NCBI GenBank assembly: GCA_029959085.1
Contig: JARWIR010000039.1
Span: forward strand, 4,092,001 to 4,156,000
Source: Nemophila menziesii
Taxonomy: Eukaryota; Streptophyta; Magnoliopsida; Boraginales; Hydrophyllaceae
Reading direction: 5' to 3'
Length of the DNA stretch: 64,000 nucleotides
The position numbers and the translations under genes are program-made. The notes under the pieces are model-generated. The model made no database searches, was not told the DNA's origin, and saw only the letters and a list, made by a program, of their open reading frames with translations. How positions within the stretch are numbered: position 1 is the first letter of the stretch; every line of letters starts with the position of its first letter. Positions 11,411 through 21,631 of this stretch are shown in pieces.

Positions 11411-12972
11411 TGGTGGTCCTTTGTGTGTTCTAAAAATAATGCAATAAATAATCGAACCACAACCGCAAGTGTACGGTTGTCCCAAGTAGTATTTCTGATA
11501 AATCAGATTCGTTCCAAGGACGGAATGGTTGATCACAATGTTTAGCAAGTAGTGATTGATGCACTTACGAAAATAAAAGACAATAATATGTTTGTTTGGT
11601 TTTTGTTATAAAACTAATGAATGAAAGACAAATATTAAATTGCAAGTAAAAGCTAAGACGCAAGTAAAATGATTTATAACGCAATATGAGAAGTAGCACT
11701 TGAGAACGCAAGGATCCTCCCTATCCTATTTCTTAACTTATGTTGTTTAAGGGCTAAATTAGTCAATTACAATGGTCGGGATTCTAATTTCCTTATACCC
11801 CCGTCAGGGTGGACTATAAGGCGATCCTAAAGTGTCACTAGTCCCGTCAGGGTAAATATGATCCACCGTTGGATGATTAAGTGTTATTACCTCATTGGCC
11901 CTAGGATTAGCTAAGCTCGTCAGAATCATTAACTTCTATCCTAGATTGAATAAATGGTTCCGTATTTAAACCCTCCGTCAGGATGATCCAATTGCCACTA
12001 ATTGGAATAGCCTAAATACTATTACCTGTTCCTAGTTCATGACGCTAAAAACAGTAAATATTCATGATTTATCGAAAAGAGTAAAAGCCCTAATTTAGTT
12101 TAATTCAATAAAAACCCAAATTCAACATTCGTTAATTAATAAGAATTGGGATTCACCCATTGTTTGTTCTCAAGCACTAAATAAAACTTAGCTCATATTA
12201 AAATGAAATACGAAATTAAAATTAAAGGAATTCATATTGTTTACAGAATTAAAAAGATAAAAGAACCTAATTTCCGGAATCGGAATGACTACGAACGGAG
12301 ATATAGACCCTCTCCAGCTCTTGTAGCTTCTTCTCCTTCCTTCAGTTGCTTCTCTCTGGTGTTTTTAATCTTGCAGAATGTGAATTGTATGTAAAATAGA
12401 AGTCAAGGGCTGATTTTATAGTTAGAAATTCGGACTTGGACCTAGGCTTTTAATTAAATGAAATATAAAAGGCCCAAGTCCACTAACTTAGCCCAAAATC
12501 CCGTAACTGCTGATATGCCTTCACTAAAACTGCTTTTCCCGATGCGTTACAACTCCGATTGACCTCATTCCAGTTGCTAAAGTTCCGTAACTCGATAAGG
12601 AATGATTTCTCTTCAAAGGTCAACAGCTAGATCCTCGCTTAAGCACCTCGAAATCAGCAATCTATGGCCTGGAAAATGGATTTTCAGCTCTAAAAATAAT
12701 ATCTTCGGGATTTCTTTTCAAGTCTTGACTCTATCTTTTGATCTTTGACTTTCTCCTTGGATTCCTCTTCTAGCTAACATCTAAAATCTGTAAATTATTC
12801 ACTAAAAATACCAATATTACGCGCAAAAGCTTAATAAATGAAAAATGCTAGAAATAAAAGAGGAAAATCATATTATTGCATATTTAGTCCAAAAGTCTAT
12901 CGAATTAATTAAATAAACACCAAAAATGATGTCTCCTAAGGGTCGAAAATAAGAACATTTAAGGAGACATCA
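11411..12972 (-). repeat. Element A 5' LTR
   Basis: The LTR is 1562 bp. Its U3 tip (high-coordinate end) begins TGATGTCTCC and is followed about 25 nt later by GGAGACATCA, an inverted repeat. The R-U5 part carries the CAACCG-8 nt-CGGTTG inverted repeat and several CCTGACGGGG-like motifs. It ends next to the GTTGC duplication at 12973-12977. Confidence 0.95.
12413..12420 (-). promoter_or_regulatory. Likely TATA box of element A 5' LTR
   Basis: On the minus strand TATAAAAT lies about 550 bp inside the LTR, the only good TATA-like site placed to start a transcript through R-U5. The 3' LTR copy is at 1257-1264. Confidence 0.5.
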
Positions 12973-13590
12973 GTTGCCAAGGATGATTTTCTTGTGATAA
13001 GAGGCTGTATTTATAGTGTATAGGAAGACCTAATTCGTTTCTTGGAGTATAAAGTAGGTTTTGGACTCCAAGCCCAACTTAAATTCGTAACCGTAGAATC
13101 TAGAAAAGGTAAGATTTTGATGCTGTTTTGTTTTGGCCGAAACTGATTCAATACTTATCTGTTTGACGCGTACGAATAGTCGAAATTCATCGTCTCGAAA
13201 AGCTATCTAACTTTTATGTATACCATTCTTCCAAATTACTAGCCAATATTGAGATATAAGCCCTTTTGTGCTCGTAGCTGCTGGAATTCAGATTTATTTG
13301 ACAATTTTATCTTTTCCTTTTCCATAATTCTTGTCTTTATCTCTAATTTCCATGTTTATCTTCTTTCCTTTAGCTCTTAGAATTAACTTGGACTCTAATT
13401 GATTACCATATATCTTCAAAGCTTCACACTAAATAAACAATTAAACCCAATATGCTCTAAAAATAATAAATAATTAATTCAAGATACAAAATAGGAAAGT
13501 GTATTAAATCATGATAAAATCGACCTATACTCTAATAAATACACCTATAATGATGTCTCCAATATAGAGTAAATTATCACAAATGGAGAG
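12973..13590 (-). mobile_element. LTR C, middle part
   Basis: Continues the LTR interrupted by A (GTTGC at 12973-12977 duplicates 250-254). It is similar to the U3 half of the family-B LTR at about 14520-15330: both contain a 'cgtaacc..ctag.aaaggtaagattttg' block and an 'aatgatgtctcc'-like block near the tip. It stops just before its own LTR tip because solo LTR B is inserted there. Confidence 0.75.
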
Positions 13591-15341
13591 TGGTGGGTCC
13601 TAGGGTGTTATAAAATTAAAGCGATAAATAAAGAGGAACCACTTATCCGCAAGTGTACGGTTGTCCCAAGTAATATATGATAATCAAGTTCGTTCTCAGG
13701 GACAGATTAGGTTCAACCCAAATATTAATCAAGTAGTAAGAATAATTGCAAAACAGAATAAAAGATAATAATTTTTGTTTGGTTTTTGTAAATTAAAAGT
13801 GCAAATAAAATAAAGATTAAAATTAAATTAACAGAAAGGAAATAAAGAAAATAAAAGACTAACTTCAGATAAGAGAGATACTTGAGTCTCGCAAGGAATC
13901 CACTTAATCAATATAATATGTGTTATGTTTAAGGGTAGAATTGGAATTATAATATTAGTCGGGACTCTAATATCTCCTAGCCCCCTGCCGGGTGGACCTA
14001 GAAGCTATCCTAAAGTATCATAAACACCTATATGGTCGAATATGCCTCTTCGGATGATATGATTTTACCTCTTTGGCTATGTAACTAGTTAAGCCTGTCG
14101 GTCAATAACGGATATTACACCGGTATTACCTAGATCTGTATTCAAACCCCCCTGTCGGATGATCACTTCGCCACTAAAGTGAATAGCCCAAATAGTAACA
14201 GCTAATTCTAGTTGCGCGGAAAAGGATTAGTAATAAAAACAAAGTAATAACCAATATATAAAATTCAATCCTATTTAAATCTAAATAATCCCAAATTCAA
14301 AACATAGATTAATTAATTAAGGTTCATCCCTTTAATGCGATTCTCAAGTATAAAGAAATTTAGCTCATAAGAAAATTAAAGACTAACATAAAATAAAAGG
14401 AATTCATATTCAAATACAAAAGATAAATTAATAACCTAAGGGGTAGGATTCCTCCAGCACTAGCTTCTCCTTGCCTTCTGTCTCTGACTTGAAAACCTTA
14501 AGCCTCTTGTGTAAGTCTCTGAAGTGTATGAAAAGAGGAGGTTAAGGGGTGTATTTATAGGTGTTAGGGAACCCTAGGTCGAATTTACTTGGAGTGGAAG
14601 ACAAGTTAAGAACTCTTAAATTCGTAACCCTAAATTCTAGGAAAGGTAAGATTTTGCTGCTGATTTGATTTGGTCATATCTTTTTCAATACTTATCCGTT
14701 TGAGAAGTTCCAATATATGAAACTACTTGTCTTGGAAAGAGCTTTCCATTGGTTCAGACTACTCGTCCAGATTCCTAGCCAATCGTAAGTTATGGACTGA
14801 TCTTTAAAACGTGGCTGGAATTTCAGATTCAAAAGGCAGCTTTATCTTTTCCTTCTTTACATATATCCTTCCTAAATCTTCTTATTTCCATGTAAATCTT
14901 CTTTCCTTTACTCATTTATCTTGACTTGGTCTCTAAGTAATTACCATATATCTTTTAAAGCTTCACATTAAATAAATAATTAGACCGCATATGCTTAAAA
15001 AGAATAAATCAATAAATCAAGAAATAGAAATAGGAAAGTGCACTCTAATTAAAAATAGAACTCGAGTAAAAATCATTTCCTAACACTCTAAAATACACTA
15101 AGACTTTATTTCTCACTTCTCCTCCTTGGATTGGTCTTTCATGAAATTCAAGAACCTATTAACTTTGCATTAAAAATAGTCAAATTTACGCACAAAAGCT
15201 CAGATTCTGCAAATAGTTAATTTCCAAGGGGAGAAAGTGCAATATGATCAATCAAGCCTAAAAGTCTATCAAATAAGTCATTTATTCACCTAAAAGGATG
15301 TCTCCAAGGGGCTAATAATTAGAACAAATAGGGAGACATCA
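13591..15341 (-). mobile_element. Solo LTR B, inserted in the tip of LTR C
   Basis: A 1751-bp LTR from TGGTGGGTCC to GGGAGACATCA with no internal region. The flanks are GAGAG (13586-13590) and GGGAG (15342-15346), a 5-bp duplication with one mismatch, which fits an old insertion followed by LTR-LTR recombination. It resembles the LTR at 56842-58393. The remainder of LTR C (ACATCA, 15347-15352) follows directly. Confidence 0.8.
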
Positions 15342-15352
15342 GGGAGACATCA
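15342..15352 (-). mobile_element. Last 11 bases of LTR C
   Basis: GGGAGACATCA repeats the terminal bases expected of LTR C, displaced here by the B insertion. Immediately after it, D pol sequence begins with ATAGT, so ATAGT (15353-15357) should be the target duplication of C. Confidence 0.65.
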
Positions 15353-16048
15353 ATAGTAAATAGAATGAAATACCTTATCTTTTCTCTGACCCAATACAAC
15401 ACCCATAACAAGATCACTAGCATTACACATAACTTCAAACAGAATCTTCCATCTAGGAGGTCAGACAATGGGTGAATATATGAGTTTCTCCTTGATCTCT
15501 TTGAATGCCACCATGAAAGCTTCATCAAAAAAGAATTTGGCGTCGTTCTCGAGTGAGTTCACAATGGCTTAGCGATCTTAGATAAATCTTTAATGAAACA
15601 ACAATAAAAACTAGCGTGACCCAAGAAACTACTCACCCCTTTAACAGAAACAAGAGGGGGAAGAGTTTTGATTACCTCAATCTTTTCACGATCAACCTCT
15701 AAGCCTGAACTCGAAACCTTGTGTCAACACTATTCCTTCAGGAACCATGAAATGACATTTCTCCCAATTCAAGACCAAACCAGTTTCCTTGCATCTAATT
15801 AAAACCTTCTCTAGATTTTATAAACACTCATCAAAGTTATCACCAAACACTGAAAAGTCATCCATCAATACCTCAAGGAAATGGTCGATCATGTCCCAAA
15901 AGATTTCCATCATGCATCTCTGGAAAGTAGCATGTGCGTTACATAATCCAAATGGCATTCTTAGAAAATCAAATGTGCCAAAAGGACATGTAAAGGTTGT
16001 TTATGTTGATCTGTAGGGTCTACATATATCTGATTAGATCTGGAATAC
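15353..16048 (-). pseudogene. Element D pol fragment: RNase H start and distal RT
   Basis: Degenerate but clear homology to A over 7300-8000: the RNase H start (compare MCDASD of A), the RT thumb, and the region around FMDD seen as the complementary 'gaaaagtcatccatcaatacc' block near 15855. Several frameshifts and stops are present. The fragment ends at AATAC (16044-16048), the target duplication of E, and continues at 25903. Confidence 0.85.
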
Positions 16049-17613
16049 TGATGTCCCCCTAAATGTTCTAATTTTATGCCACTGGGAGACATCATTTTTG
16101 GTGTTTATTTGATTATTTAGATAGACTTTTGGTGCTAATATGCAATAATCCGGAATTTCCATTTTATTTCTAGTAATTTTGATTTATTAAACTTTTGCGC
16201 GTAATATTGGTATTTTTAGTGTAAAGTTTACAGGTTTTAGATGTTAGCTAGAAGAGGAATCCGAGGAGAAAGTCAAAGATCATGATATGGAGTCAAGACT
16301 TAAAGATAAATCCCGAAGATATTATTTTTAGAGCTGAAAATCTATTTTCCAGGCCATAGATTGCTGATTTCGAGGTGCTTAAGAGATGATTTAGCCGCTG
16401 ACCCTTGAAGAGATTATGTTCCTTATCGAATTACGGAACTTTAGCAACTGGAATGAGGTCAATCGGGGTCATAACGAAGCGGGAAAAGCCGTTTTAGTGA
16501 AGGTGTATCAGCAGTTACGGGATTTGGGCTTAATTAGTGGACTTGGGCTTTTCTAATTTTTACTTAATCCTTAAGTAAAAGCCCTAATCAGATTTTATGA
16601 TTATAAATAGGTCTTTAGACCTCATTATTCAGTACCTCTCATTATATTCTTCAAATTAAAACATCATTAGAAGAGAGCGTCAAGAAGAAAAGAAGCTTGG
16701 AGCTGGAGACTGTCTATATCTCCACGTTGCAGCCAATTCATCTTCCTAATTAGGTTTCTATTTTCCTTTCTGTAAAACAATTATGAATTCCTTTTTATTT
16801 ATTTTCTTAGTTTTTCCAATTATGAGCTAATTTTAATTAGTGCTTGAGATCGCATTATGGATTGATTTTGATTCTATTTTATTTTATGCTTTTGTATTTG
16901 GGATTTTTACAATTGAAATCAAATTGGGTATTAGGTATTTTTCATTAATTTGTTCTTAATAACTATAATTGACGTAATTAACCAATCATATGTCTTAGTA
17001 TCTAGGCTATTCCAATTAGTGGCGATTGGATCACCTTGACGGGGGGTTTAGGTACAGAAATAATTAATGAATGTAGGATAGAAATTATTTGACTCTGACG
17101 AGCGTAATTAATCCTATGGCCAATTGGGTAAAATAAACTTAATCACTTAAGAATGGACTATAATCACCCTGACGGGGTTTGTAGCATTTAAGAGTAGCTC
17201 CTTAGTCCACCCTGACGGGGGTAAGGATGACCTTAGAATCCCGACCATTACTTTTTACCAATTTGTCCCTTAAACAAAACATGGAATAAATAAGAGTTAG
17301 ATGAAATCCTTGCGTATCTCAAGTACTGCTTTCTCATCTTGCGTAAACACTTTAATTACTTGCGTCTTAGCTTTTACTTGCATTTATAATTTGTTTTTCA
17401 TTCAGTAGTTTTAATAACAAAAACCAAACAAACATATTTTCTTTACTTGTTTTCATAAGTGCAATCAATCATTAATAGATAAGCATTGTAGTCAACCATC
17501 CTGTCCTTGGAACGAATCTGTTTTATCAACTATATTACTTGGGACAACCGTACACTTGCGGTTGTGGTTCGATTATTTATTGCATTTATTTTAGAACACA
17601 CAAAGGACCACCA
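16049..17613 (+). repeat. Element E first LTR
   Basis: The LTR is 1565 bp, TGATGTCCCC to GGACCACCA. The U3 tip has the conserved inverted repeat (16049-16058 with 16084-16094). R-U5 holds the CAACCG-8 nt-CGGTTG inverted repeat (17545-17564) and three CTTGACGGGG or CCTGACGGGG motifs (about 17035, 17169, 17211). It differs from 21632-23196 at about four sites by eye. Confidence 0.95.
16602..16609 (+). promoter_or_regulatory. Likely TATA box of element E first LTR
   Basis: TATAAATA sits about 550 bp into the LTR. Copies occur at 22185-22192 (second LTR) and in both LTRs of F (42165-42172 and 47252-47259). Confidence 0.6.
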
Positions 17614-17619
17614 AGTTTT

Positions 17620-17637
17620 TGGCGCCGCTGCCGGGGA
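17620..17637 (+). other. Element E primer-binding site (first copy)
   Basis: TGGCGCCGCTGCCGGGGA lies 6 nt after the LTR and is identical to the site of A and H. This is consistent with use of the same replication machinery. Confidence 0.85.
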
Positions 17638-17774
17638 CGGTAGCGTGTGACCACGGTGTTTATCCTTTAGTGATAGTTGCATTTATTTTTATTTTTCAGT
17701 TTTACGCTTGTGTTTGTTTTGTTTTGTTTTTACAGGTGCTTTATTCAGGTAATGATCAAGAAATTTAATTAAAG

Positions 17775-18965
17775 ATGTATAGAGAACATTACCCAGATCC
17801 CGATCCATATGACTATTGGGAAGACTCTTCGGGACAACAACAATGGGGTAGTAACTTCTACCAACAACCTTATCAATACCCGCAAGAGCAAGGATGGAAC
17901 AATCAATGGATCGGGAGTACTCAACAACAAACACCATATCACTATCAACAAGAACAAGTATGGAACCACCATTGGGTTGAAAACATTCAACAGTATCCAC
18001 CTCATCAAAATCAGCATGATATACTACTAGAAAAAGCCAATCGCCTACTCGAGGAATTTCAGGCAGGAGAGCCAGAACGTAAGAAAAGAGACGAGGAATT
18101 CAAAGCCACCCATGCACTCATACAACAGAGCCTAGATGAATGGGATGCCCGAAACAACTCTCTTAACTTAGCTGAAAGTGGTAGTAAGTCTTATGAAGGT
18201 CCCACTCCCTCGAGGGATGGAACAGATCAATTGGAAGAAGTTGTTGAGGAGGAGGTGTTGAAAGAAGGTGAGAATCTTGTTAGCATAGTGGAAGAAGGAG
18301 TAGCAACGCAAATCCTAGAAGTTAACACAGAGATTGCTATTCCTATGGTGTGTGCACATGATCAAGGTATAGAACGAAAAAGGGAGGAAGAGGTGATCGA
18401 GATTAGAGAGATTTCACAGAAAGAATATTATGAGGTAATAGTGGAAGATTGGGTTGAAAGTGAAGACGAATGTGAAATGGTTGGAGAATCAATTGAAGAA
18501 TTGAAAGTTAAAGATAAAATAGAAATTGAATATCCGCCACAAAAAGTTCACCAATCACTATCTCCACCACAAATCATCATTAGAGATAAAATATTGGAAT
18601 CACCTCTATTACTAAAAATGATCAATAGGTGCTACGCAAGAAAGGTGCTACACCGCGAGAGCAAAGCGGCAAGGAGAAGCACCTACCCACCACACTTTAA
18701 AGAGGAACGCGAGATTAAAGAGAATGAAAATGAGCTTATACCGTTGAGGACGGTTATCTACTATCGTGTGGTGAAGAATACGTTTCGTCATGAAAGTAAA
18801 AAGGCGAAACGGAGATACTACCCTCCCCCTTTCAGAGATCGATTAAATAAAATTTTAAGGGGGAAGTTTCTTAAGCTTTTACATCAAGGAAGAGGCGAGT
18901 TTAAGCGGAGGAATACCGCAAGGGCCTCAATACCATCTTCATGGAAGGTAACGCGTCGAACTTAA
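17775..18965 (+). CDS. Element E protein of unknown function, first copy (396 aa)
   Basis: The only long ORF of the element, in the place where gag starts in A and H. I do not recognise it; no zinc knuckle, protease or RT motif is visible. The N-terminus is Q/Y/W-rich with two imperfect repeats (QPYQYPQEQGWNNQW and TPYHYQQEQVWNHHW). The middle is very acidic. The C-terminal third is basic with two repeats of one motif, LHRESKAARRSTYPPHF and FRHESKKAKRRYYPPPF, and ends in RGEFKRRNTARASIPSSW. The basic repeats suggest nucleic-acid binding; that is inference. F carries the same C-terminal motif behind a different N-terminus. The leader just upstream ends TTTTTACAG at 17735, a possible splice acceptor. 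The start is the first ATG after the leader. Confidence 0.75.
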   Translation: MYREHYPDPDPYDYWEDSSGQQQWGSNFYQQPYQYPQEQGWNNQWIGSTQQQTPYHYQQEQVWNHHWVENIQQYPPHQNQHDILLEKANRLLEEFQAGEPERKKRDEEFKATHALIQQSLDEWDARNNSLNLAESGSKSYEGPTPSRDGTDQLEEVVEEEVLKEGENLVSIVEEGVATQILEVNTEIAIPMVCAHDQGIERKREEEVIEIREISQKEYYEVIVEDWVESEDECEMVGESIEELKVKDKIEIEYPPQKVHQSLSPPQIIIRDKILESPLLLKMINRCYARKVLHRESKAARRSTYPPHFKEEREIKENENELIPLRTVIYYRVVKNTFRHESKKAKRRYYPPPFRDRLNKILRGKFLKLLHQGRGEFKRRNTARASIPSSWKVTRRT

Positions 18966-21613
18966 AGACGTAATAAACAAAAGTGCTTCTTGGGAGACAA
19001 CCCATGTTTTAAATTGCTTTCATGTCTTTTAAATTCTTAGTGTGAATTAGAGTAATGGTTATTTATTTAGTGTTTTTCTTTAAGAAATGAGAAAGGTTGG
19101 TGTTTTTGATGATTACAGGAGTGAAGGTCACGAGTTTGGGGTACCTAGAACGAAAAAGAATGAAAATTTTGGGTTCCAATACAGTAGAAACCGGGTACCC
19201 GGTTTGTAGAATGCGGGTACCCGTTTTCGGTGCTGTACCCCAGGTATCAAAACTTCGGAAGATCATAACTTGACGCCCGGAGGTCGGAATTAACTTTTTC
19301 TTGAGCCTAAACCGCATAACTTTTCGAGCTCTATCCAATGGTGAAGTCTAAAATTTCGTATGAACAGCTAAAAGTTTCTGACCCAGCGTTTTGAGGCCCG
19401 GCATTAGTTGCGTCTCGTGGTTGCGTCTCCACTTAGCACCATTGATGACGAACCAAAGCTCCAAAAACACTTAAATTCCATCATCAAAACACCAATATAT
19501 CACCAATCCTTACCTCTAAATATCATCCCAACACATAATCAATCACAAATCTTTCCAAAAACACCAAGAAATTCAAGTTTTAACCCAAAACTTTCTTCAC
19601 CAAAGCTTAAATTATATCCTTTAAACCTTTCCAACACCACAGATATTAAATACCCATCTCAACTAAATCACAAATTCCACTACTGTGCCACTTTCAACAA
19701 TATCAAGAGACACAAAGTTCATCAAAAGCTTTGGTAATTTGAAGGTTGGAGATTGCAAGTGCAAGGTATCAAATCATCATAAATTCCATGGCCAATCCGG
19801 TAAAATAGCTAGAACTATTCTTTTATTTCTATTACCAGTTGGGAATTAAGATTTATTTTAGTTATTTAGCGGAGGAATTGTGAATTGTTTGAGCATATTA
19901 ATATTATATATTTTGCAAGTAATCTTTAAGTAGGTGAAAAATTGAGTTTGGGGTCATCAAAGATGACCATGAAGGTTGGAAAAGGTACGAAGAACATGAT
20001 GAAGATAAAAAGTTGGATGTTGAGGAAAGATTTTCGTAGAAGAGATGATGATTTAGAGGGTTAGGAAAAGATGAAGACTTGGAAAATATGACATGAGAGT
20101 TCGAAGTATTCAAAACTTCAACATGAGACTACACGTAATCGGCCTAGTGCCGATACAGATATGTTTTCCTATCCTTTCTCATTTAGTGTATATTAGTTTA
20201 ATTGATTTATTGAGTCTTTTCGAGTCGTGGGGACACGACTCATTTTTGAGTTTGGGGTGGGGTTCGTTGCCTCATCCCAGTTTTTATGTGTTTATTTGTT
20301 TTAATTGCTTTCAATAAAATAATTAGGAGTTGCGTTTGACTGTAGAAGATTTTAAATGTCCCTTTTAAGCATACTTTTGATGAATCTATGATAGTAGATA
20401 GTGGACTTTAGGGAATAACATAAAACGCACTTACAATTGCATGCTAACATAGGTAATTGATAGGAAAAATTAATGAACAATGCAAATGAAGTAAGCTTGT
20501 ACTTAAGGAATATGTTTGGTGTGTAGAACGTGAAATCCTAATTAGTAGAGAACCCACCTAGATATGAACTAAAGACAAGCTATGTACTTAGGAAAATGAT
20601 AGGGGCAGTTCTTTGTTAGCCATTTGAAGCCTTTTAGCTTGCTATCCCTTATTATAATTTCATCCGTCTTGGCCCAATTTTGAGCCTTAAGCCTTTTCTT
20701 TTGTAGCCACGATATAAGCCCATTATCCCTTAGATTATTAAGCATGACCAAATGACCCGCACTTGAATCACAACCCTGAGACTTGTCTCGAGCTTGAGTT
20801 TGGGGTGGAGGGTCCACATTTGGGAAATTACATTGGGAAGGGATTATATGTGTTTGTATTGAGGCACAAAAAGGTAGATGATATTATTATTTGTAACCCT
20901 TTGCCGGGATTTGAATTTTAAAAAAAAAAAAAAAAAAAAGAGAAAGAAAAAGAAAATTATAAGAGACATGACTTTTCACATCAAAATGATGGTCATGGGT
21001 ATCTTGTACAAAAAAAATGAAAAAGAAAATAAAAAGAAAGAAAGAATAAAATAAACCGGCAAAGTGGAATATTTTTGGAATTCATCTTAGTCTCATTTGG
21101 GTTGACATTGGGGACGCAACATTAGCGCGTCAAATGGGTGAGTGAGAACATTTTTAGCGTAAACTCAAGCTCGAGGACATTGTTGATGGTAAGTGAGGAG
21201 AGAGCCAAAAGCTCACTTCAAATTTACCAAATATACATCCACACCGTCCTTAAGCCATTATTAAAACCATAAAGACCTCGTGATTCCTAAGTGCATAGTG
21301 AATTTATGATTCTGTTGATAGGGAATACGCTAGGTGGAGCGTTCAAAGCGAGTTAGGATTAATGACCACCCTATAGCCATCATACAGAGATGAGTACAAG
21401 TGTAACCTTCAAGCACTGCGACTTTAATTTTATGATTGAGATTATTTATGTTTGATGTTGCATGATTAGTGTATGTATATGTTAGTTCTTAATGTTTGCT
21501 ATATGAGATTTATCTTTAGCATTGCTTTAGGGTTTATTTGCTAGCTTCTATTTTCTCTTGCATCTACTTCATTCCCCTTGTTTTATTTAGTTTTGCTTTG
21601 TCGGGACGACAAA
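18966..21613 (+). other. Element E 3' untranslated internal region, first copy
   Basis: Non-coding. After the ORF comes a 'cttgggagacaacccatg' block. Then a paired palindrome: AACCGGGTACCCGGTT (19189-19204), 8 nt, GCGGGTACCCG (19213-19223). Several GAGTTTGGGG tracts follow (near 19131, 19944, 20248, 20793), the hairpin GAGTCGTG-4 nt-CACGACTC (20222-20241), a poly-A run near 20920, and the inverted repeat CTTTGTCGGGACGACAAAG (21596-21614) next to the polypurine tract. From about 20140 onward it matches the 3' regions of A and H. Confidence 0.75.
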
Positions 21614-21631
21614 GGTTTGAGTTGGGGGTCT
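21614..21631 (+). other. Element E polypurine tract
   Basis: GGTTTGAGTTGGGGGTCT directly precedes the second LTR and is identical to that of A. Confidence 0.85.

Larger units (their letters stand above)
255..12972 (-). mobile_element. Element A: full-length Athila-like Ty3/gypsy LTR retrotransposon
   Basis: A complete element of 12,718 bp in minus orientation. It has two 1562-bp LTRs (255-1816 and 11411-12972) that begin and end with TG..CA and are flanked by the 5-bp duplication GTTGC (250-254 and 12973-12977). In element order: 5' LTR, tRNA-Asp-type primer site, gag-pol frame (11277-5644), a 113-bp tandem-repeat block, a separate post-pol ORF (4604-3273), a 1.4-kb untranslated region, polypurine tract and 3' LTR. 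Primer site, gene order, LTR length and the extra ORF fit the Athila lineage. By eye the two LTRs differ at about four sites, so the insertion is young. It interrupts LTR C. Confidence 0.95.

Noticed and set aside
17689..18000. Minus-strand ORFs of 103 and 82 aa, repeated at 23272-23600
   Set aside because: Antisense shadows of the 396-aa E gene.
19408..19737. 109-aa plus-strand ORF repeated at 24991-25320 and 44404-44733
   Set aside because: It starts at a non-ATG codon and recurs only because E and F are nearly identical there. It is low-complexity and shows no family features; the conservation is not independent evidence of coding.
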